DNA from: Nelumbo lutea
Lineage: Eukaryota > Streptophyta > Magnoliopsida > Proteales > Nelumbonaceae
NCBI GenBank assembly: GCA_022828595.1
Contig: JAKGHH010000002.1
Coordinates: 63,088,383 to 63,152,382, forward strand
Direction of reading: 5' to 3'
DNA: 64,000 nucleotides
A model generated the notes under the pieces. That model saw only the letters and a program-made list of their open reading frames with translations. It searched no databases and was not told where the DNA came from. A program made the translations under genes and the position numbers. Positions 61,380 to 64,000 of the stretch are shown here, one piece after another. Every line of letters starts with the position of its first letter. The first letter of the stretch is position 1.

Positions 61380-62748
61380 TAGCGGTGCAAATGGATCCGA
61401 AGTCCGATCCCATTTATTAGATTTTGATATCCTCATTTTAGATCTTCGATCAAATAATATGATTCGATTAGTAATTGGATCGAATTTGGGTCACCCCATA
61501 TTCGATCCTATATATATATACTATTCATTTATTTATAAATATATTATTTATATTATATTTTTGTAAATTTATTATATTATTTGTTTTTTTATAAAAAAAT
61601 ATGTATATATAAAAAATAATTAAAAAGGTATTTGTATTTTTTTATTTTTCTTTATTTAAAATGTTATATTTTATTTTTTAATATTGATGAAGGGAAATTT
61701 GGCCCGACCTCGTAATAGGGAGACGCGTGGACATGAATCGGCATAAGTGGCAATTCAACATGATCAGATCAACACATGGACGTGACTCGACACAAGTGAC
61801 AGATCAGTTCGCTGCAAAGCAACATCGGGCACCCTGATACCCCCGAACTGATGTCACCCTGGTATCGGATCTCGACCAAGATAACAATATCAAGTCTGCT
61901 ACAGATCGAACCCGGATAGATGGACCACCTCGATCAAGACTACCTCGGAACGAGTATACCTCGGCACGAAGTCACACCAAAACCACCTCGGTCCCAAGGC
62001 ACTTCGGCATTCATATCAAGTCAGATATGAAGAACACGAGCTCAGGCAGCTTGCCACTAGTTAGCTCGCCACTAGGCAGCCTGGTACCTTACATGCAGCT
62101 CACCTCCCATTCAGGCCGACTTCCACGTTACAACCCCGAGGAGCTCACCATCGTACTCCGCATTTTAAGGGATTATGACTTATAACGGCTATATTAGCTT
62201 ACACACTCCCCAATTCAGACGGGAATGGACAATCTTACCGGTTGATAGCATTTTACCCACTTAACACGCAAATGGATCCCATCACAGCAAGGATCCAGGA
62301 ACTACTCCACCAACCCATGAGAACTCCATTATATAAAGACTTCACCCCCCAGGGGCGAAGGTATGTTTTTTATATGTGTGTATGCATAATCTTTGCTCTC
62401 TAACTCACTGATATCATCTTCAAGCTCTCTACTACTATTACTACTGGGTGCTAACTTAGCCATCGGAGTATCCCTGCCGGATAAGCCACCCCGAGATCTT
62501 TGACTCATCTCTTGCAGGTTACCTAATCCCTGTCGTTGCTAGCAGCCAGATCATCTCCAATAGGGAGCAGCCGGATTATACCACATCAAACAATTTATTA
62601 AATTTATCCAAATATCCTACTTTCTCATCGGATTTGATTTCAAATCGATAGAGAGACTCAGATCTGATATGAAGATCTGCCCTCCATAGTATCGGATAGG
62701 ATTCAGATATACCATCATTTGAATCCGGTCCCTCCGTTTGCATCCCTA
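61380..62748. mobile_element. hAT-like element interrupted by a gypsy solo LTR
   Basis: Left end TAGCGGTGCAAATGGATCCG and right end TCCGTTTGCATCCCTA are inverted. Both flanking parts carry GATCCGA/TCAGATC words. The solo LTR at 61685-62588 splits it. The target duplication is obscured by T-runs. Confidence 0.75.
61685..62588 (+). repeat. Ty3/gypsy-type solo LTR
   Basis: It starts TGATGAAGGGAAATTTGGCC and ends ATTATACCACATCA, about 904 bp with TGATG/CATCA ends. A TATA box TATATAAAG lies at 62330-62338, followed by CTAACTTAGCCATCGGAG, a phrase typical of plant gypsy LTRs. The start resembles the LTR start of the 39993-43425 element. No internal sequence follows, so this is the product of LTR-LTR recombination. 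Flanks AATAT and AACAA do not form a clean 5-bp duplication. Confidence 0.8.
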
Positions 62749-62877
62749 AATTATTTTTTCTCTTTGCATTACAGTTAACGTTTTCCTGGTTTGATAGACC
62801 CTTCCTTGGTTTCCAATCATTGACGCAATGGAATCCTGGCTGAGATCTACAAGGTTGAACGTTGAATAGGCTACAGA

Positions 62878-63476
62878 ATGGGTAGATTCAGTTGATTAGG
62901 TTTTGCCTAGAAATCCCTCTTCCAAGCTATGCTTTCTTTGGTATCCAATGCATTACCTGTCTATAATGGGGTTTGATTCGGTGGAGCTTTGGTGTTTCAG
63001 CCAAGGTTCAAAATATCGATATATGTCGATATGTCAGTTGGGGCGTATTTGCTTATATATTGGCTCCCTTTTTATTCCTTTAGTTTTTAAGTTTTCAAAT
63101 TGGTACAAAGGGGTTTGATTTAAGGCCTGTTTACCCTTGAACGAGGTCAGATCCCAAAACAGTCCTTATAAAGGTGTATCAAGAGGCCACCAATATGATA
63201 CATATAGGCCAATACAATCCATATGTATCGAAATTTTGAACCTTAGTTTCAGCCGGTTCTATTTTACGCTTGATAGTTTCTCAACTACAGAAATACTTTT
63301 GACGAAGATGCATGAGACTTCTATGAAATCTTTGGTATTCCTAAAGATGCTAGTCAAGATGACATCAAGAAAGCTTTCATGTGCTTGCCAAAAAATACCA
63401 TCTAGATGCAAATAAGAACAATCCTTCAGTAAAGAGGAAGTTACAAGAAATAAGAGATGCTTATGAGACTTTACAA
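62878..63476 (+). pseudogene. DnaJ (J-domain) pseudogene, first exon, split by a MITE
   Basis: After a possible ATG at 62878 the sequence reads like a mitochondrial DnaJ leader with stops, then a J-domain from 63316: DFYEIFGIPKDASQDDIKK, a one-base shift at about 63378, then AKKYHLDANKNNPSVKRK and EIRDAYETLQ, ending at a GT donor at 63477. It resembles Arabidopsis ATJ1-type co-chaperones, from memory. The essential His-Pro-Asp motif that triggers Hsp70 reads His-Leu-Asp. With stops, a frameshift, the lost HPD and a MITE at 63003-63245, it cannot be functional. The intact donor shows a genomic copy rather than a processed one. Confidence 0.85.
63003..63245. mobile_element. Mutator-like MITE inside the DnaJ pseudogene, perfect 9-bp duplication
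   Basis: It starts AAGGTTCAAAATATCGATAT and ends GTATCGAAATTTTGAACCTTA. GTTTCAGCC flanks both sides (62994-63002 and 63246-63254). Confidence 0.93.
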
Positions 63477-63479
63477 GTA

Positions 63480-64000
63480 AGGCTGCAACTTAGGTGGGGT
63501 TGGGTTGAGTTGATGCTCAGGTTAGGGTTGAAATTTATGAATCCAACTTTATTTTGGGTTGGGTTAGGGTTGACCCCTTGGGCAATCCGATCCAACCCGA
63601 ACCCGATTCTATAGTTATCATATAAATATATGTTATATATATGATATCATACATTGATTTGTCTAGATGCATGATAATTGTATAGCTCCTACCACATACC
63701 ATCATTTATTTCTTTTAAGATAATCACTTTACTTAATTGAAAATACAAAAACCTTAATAACATTTTTTTTTATGCTTTTTTGAATCATTTATTCATAATC
63801 TCCTCTTTGTTGTTTGCCACCCATAGCTTGTTGTCCATAAAAGATCTATTATAAGTTATAACTCATAATAAACTATAATCATTTCAAATGCTTTTTTTCT
63901 TAAACTTTGTACTTAAAAACCAATAAAAACATTAACAAACAAATACTAATAAAACATAGGATTAATATATATAGTGAAAGTCAAATTAAGATCTGAGATT
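63480..64000. other. Post-pseudogene region: hAT-like word fragment, then AT-rich sequence
   Basis: 63489-63612 has GGTTGGGTTGAG and CCAACCCGAACCC words of the hAT-like type without clear ends. It is followed by AT-rich sequence to the window edge with no gene seen. Confidence 0.5.

Overview
The window is nuclear DNA from a flowering plant. The evidence is spliced genes with GT-AG introns, proteins of plant-specific type (an IQM-family calmodulin-binding protein, a PLS-class PPR protein, an ATX1 copper chaperone, a plant bZIP factor) and typical plant LTR retrotransposons, LINEs and MITEs. Long, repeat-filled introns and a dense load of old transposons suggest a dicot or early-diverging angiosperm rather than a grass, but I cannot name the species.

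Layout. 1-5.84 kb is a decayed Ty1/copia element on the + strand, from primer-binding site to 3' LTR. 6.85-8.33 kb is a second, internally deleted copia relic on the - strand. 8.5-17.9 kb has no gene I can support and is a mosaic of small non-autonomous DNA transposons. 18.1-21.9 kb is a nine-exon IQM gene (+), convergent with a single-exon PPR gene (-, 22.2-24.4 kb). A three-exon ATX1 gene (-) occupies 25.3-28.4 kb. 28.7-38.4 kb is a gene-free block of MITEs nested in each other and in a LINE relic. 40.0-43.4 kb is a non-autonomous Ty3/gypsy-type element (-) with three different tandem arrays. 45.0-50.5 kb is a six-exon bZIP gene (+). 53.4-60.1 kb is the gene for RNA polymerase subunit RPB10 (-), whose four tiny exons are split by a 6.1-kb intron carrying an antisense LINE. 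60.3-64.0 kb holds hAT-like elements, a gypsy solo LTR and a DnaJ pseudogene broken by a MITE.

Five recognisable protein genes are embedded in repeats. They do not form a pathway; each is a separate plant gene (calcium/calmodulin signalling, organelle RNA processing, copper delivery, transcription factor, RNA polymerase core).

The most informative signal beyond the genes is the small-transposon layer. Reading target-site duplications by eye gives four kinds of element: hAT-like TAGGG...CCCTA elements with 8-bp duplications, Tourist-like elements with TTA/TAA, and two Mutator-like families with 9- to 11-bp duplications. Several are nested, so relative ages can be read directly. The hAT-like elements share only their ends; each interior is built from its own repeated short word.
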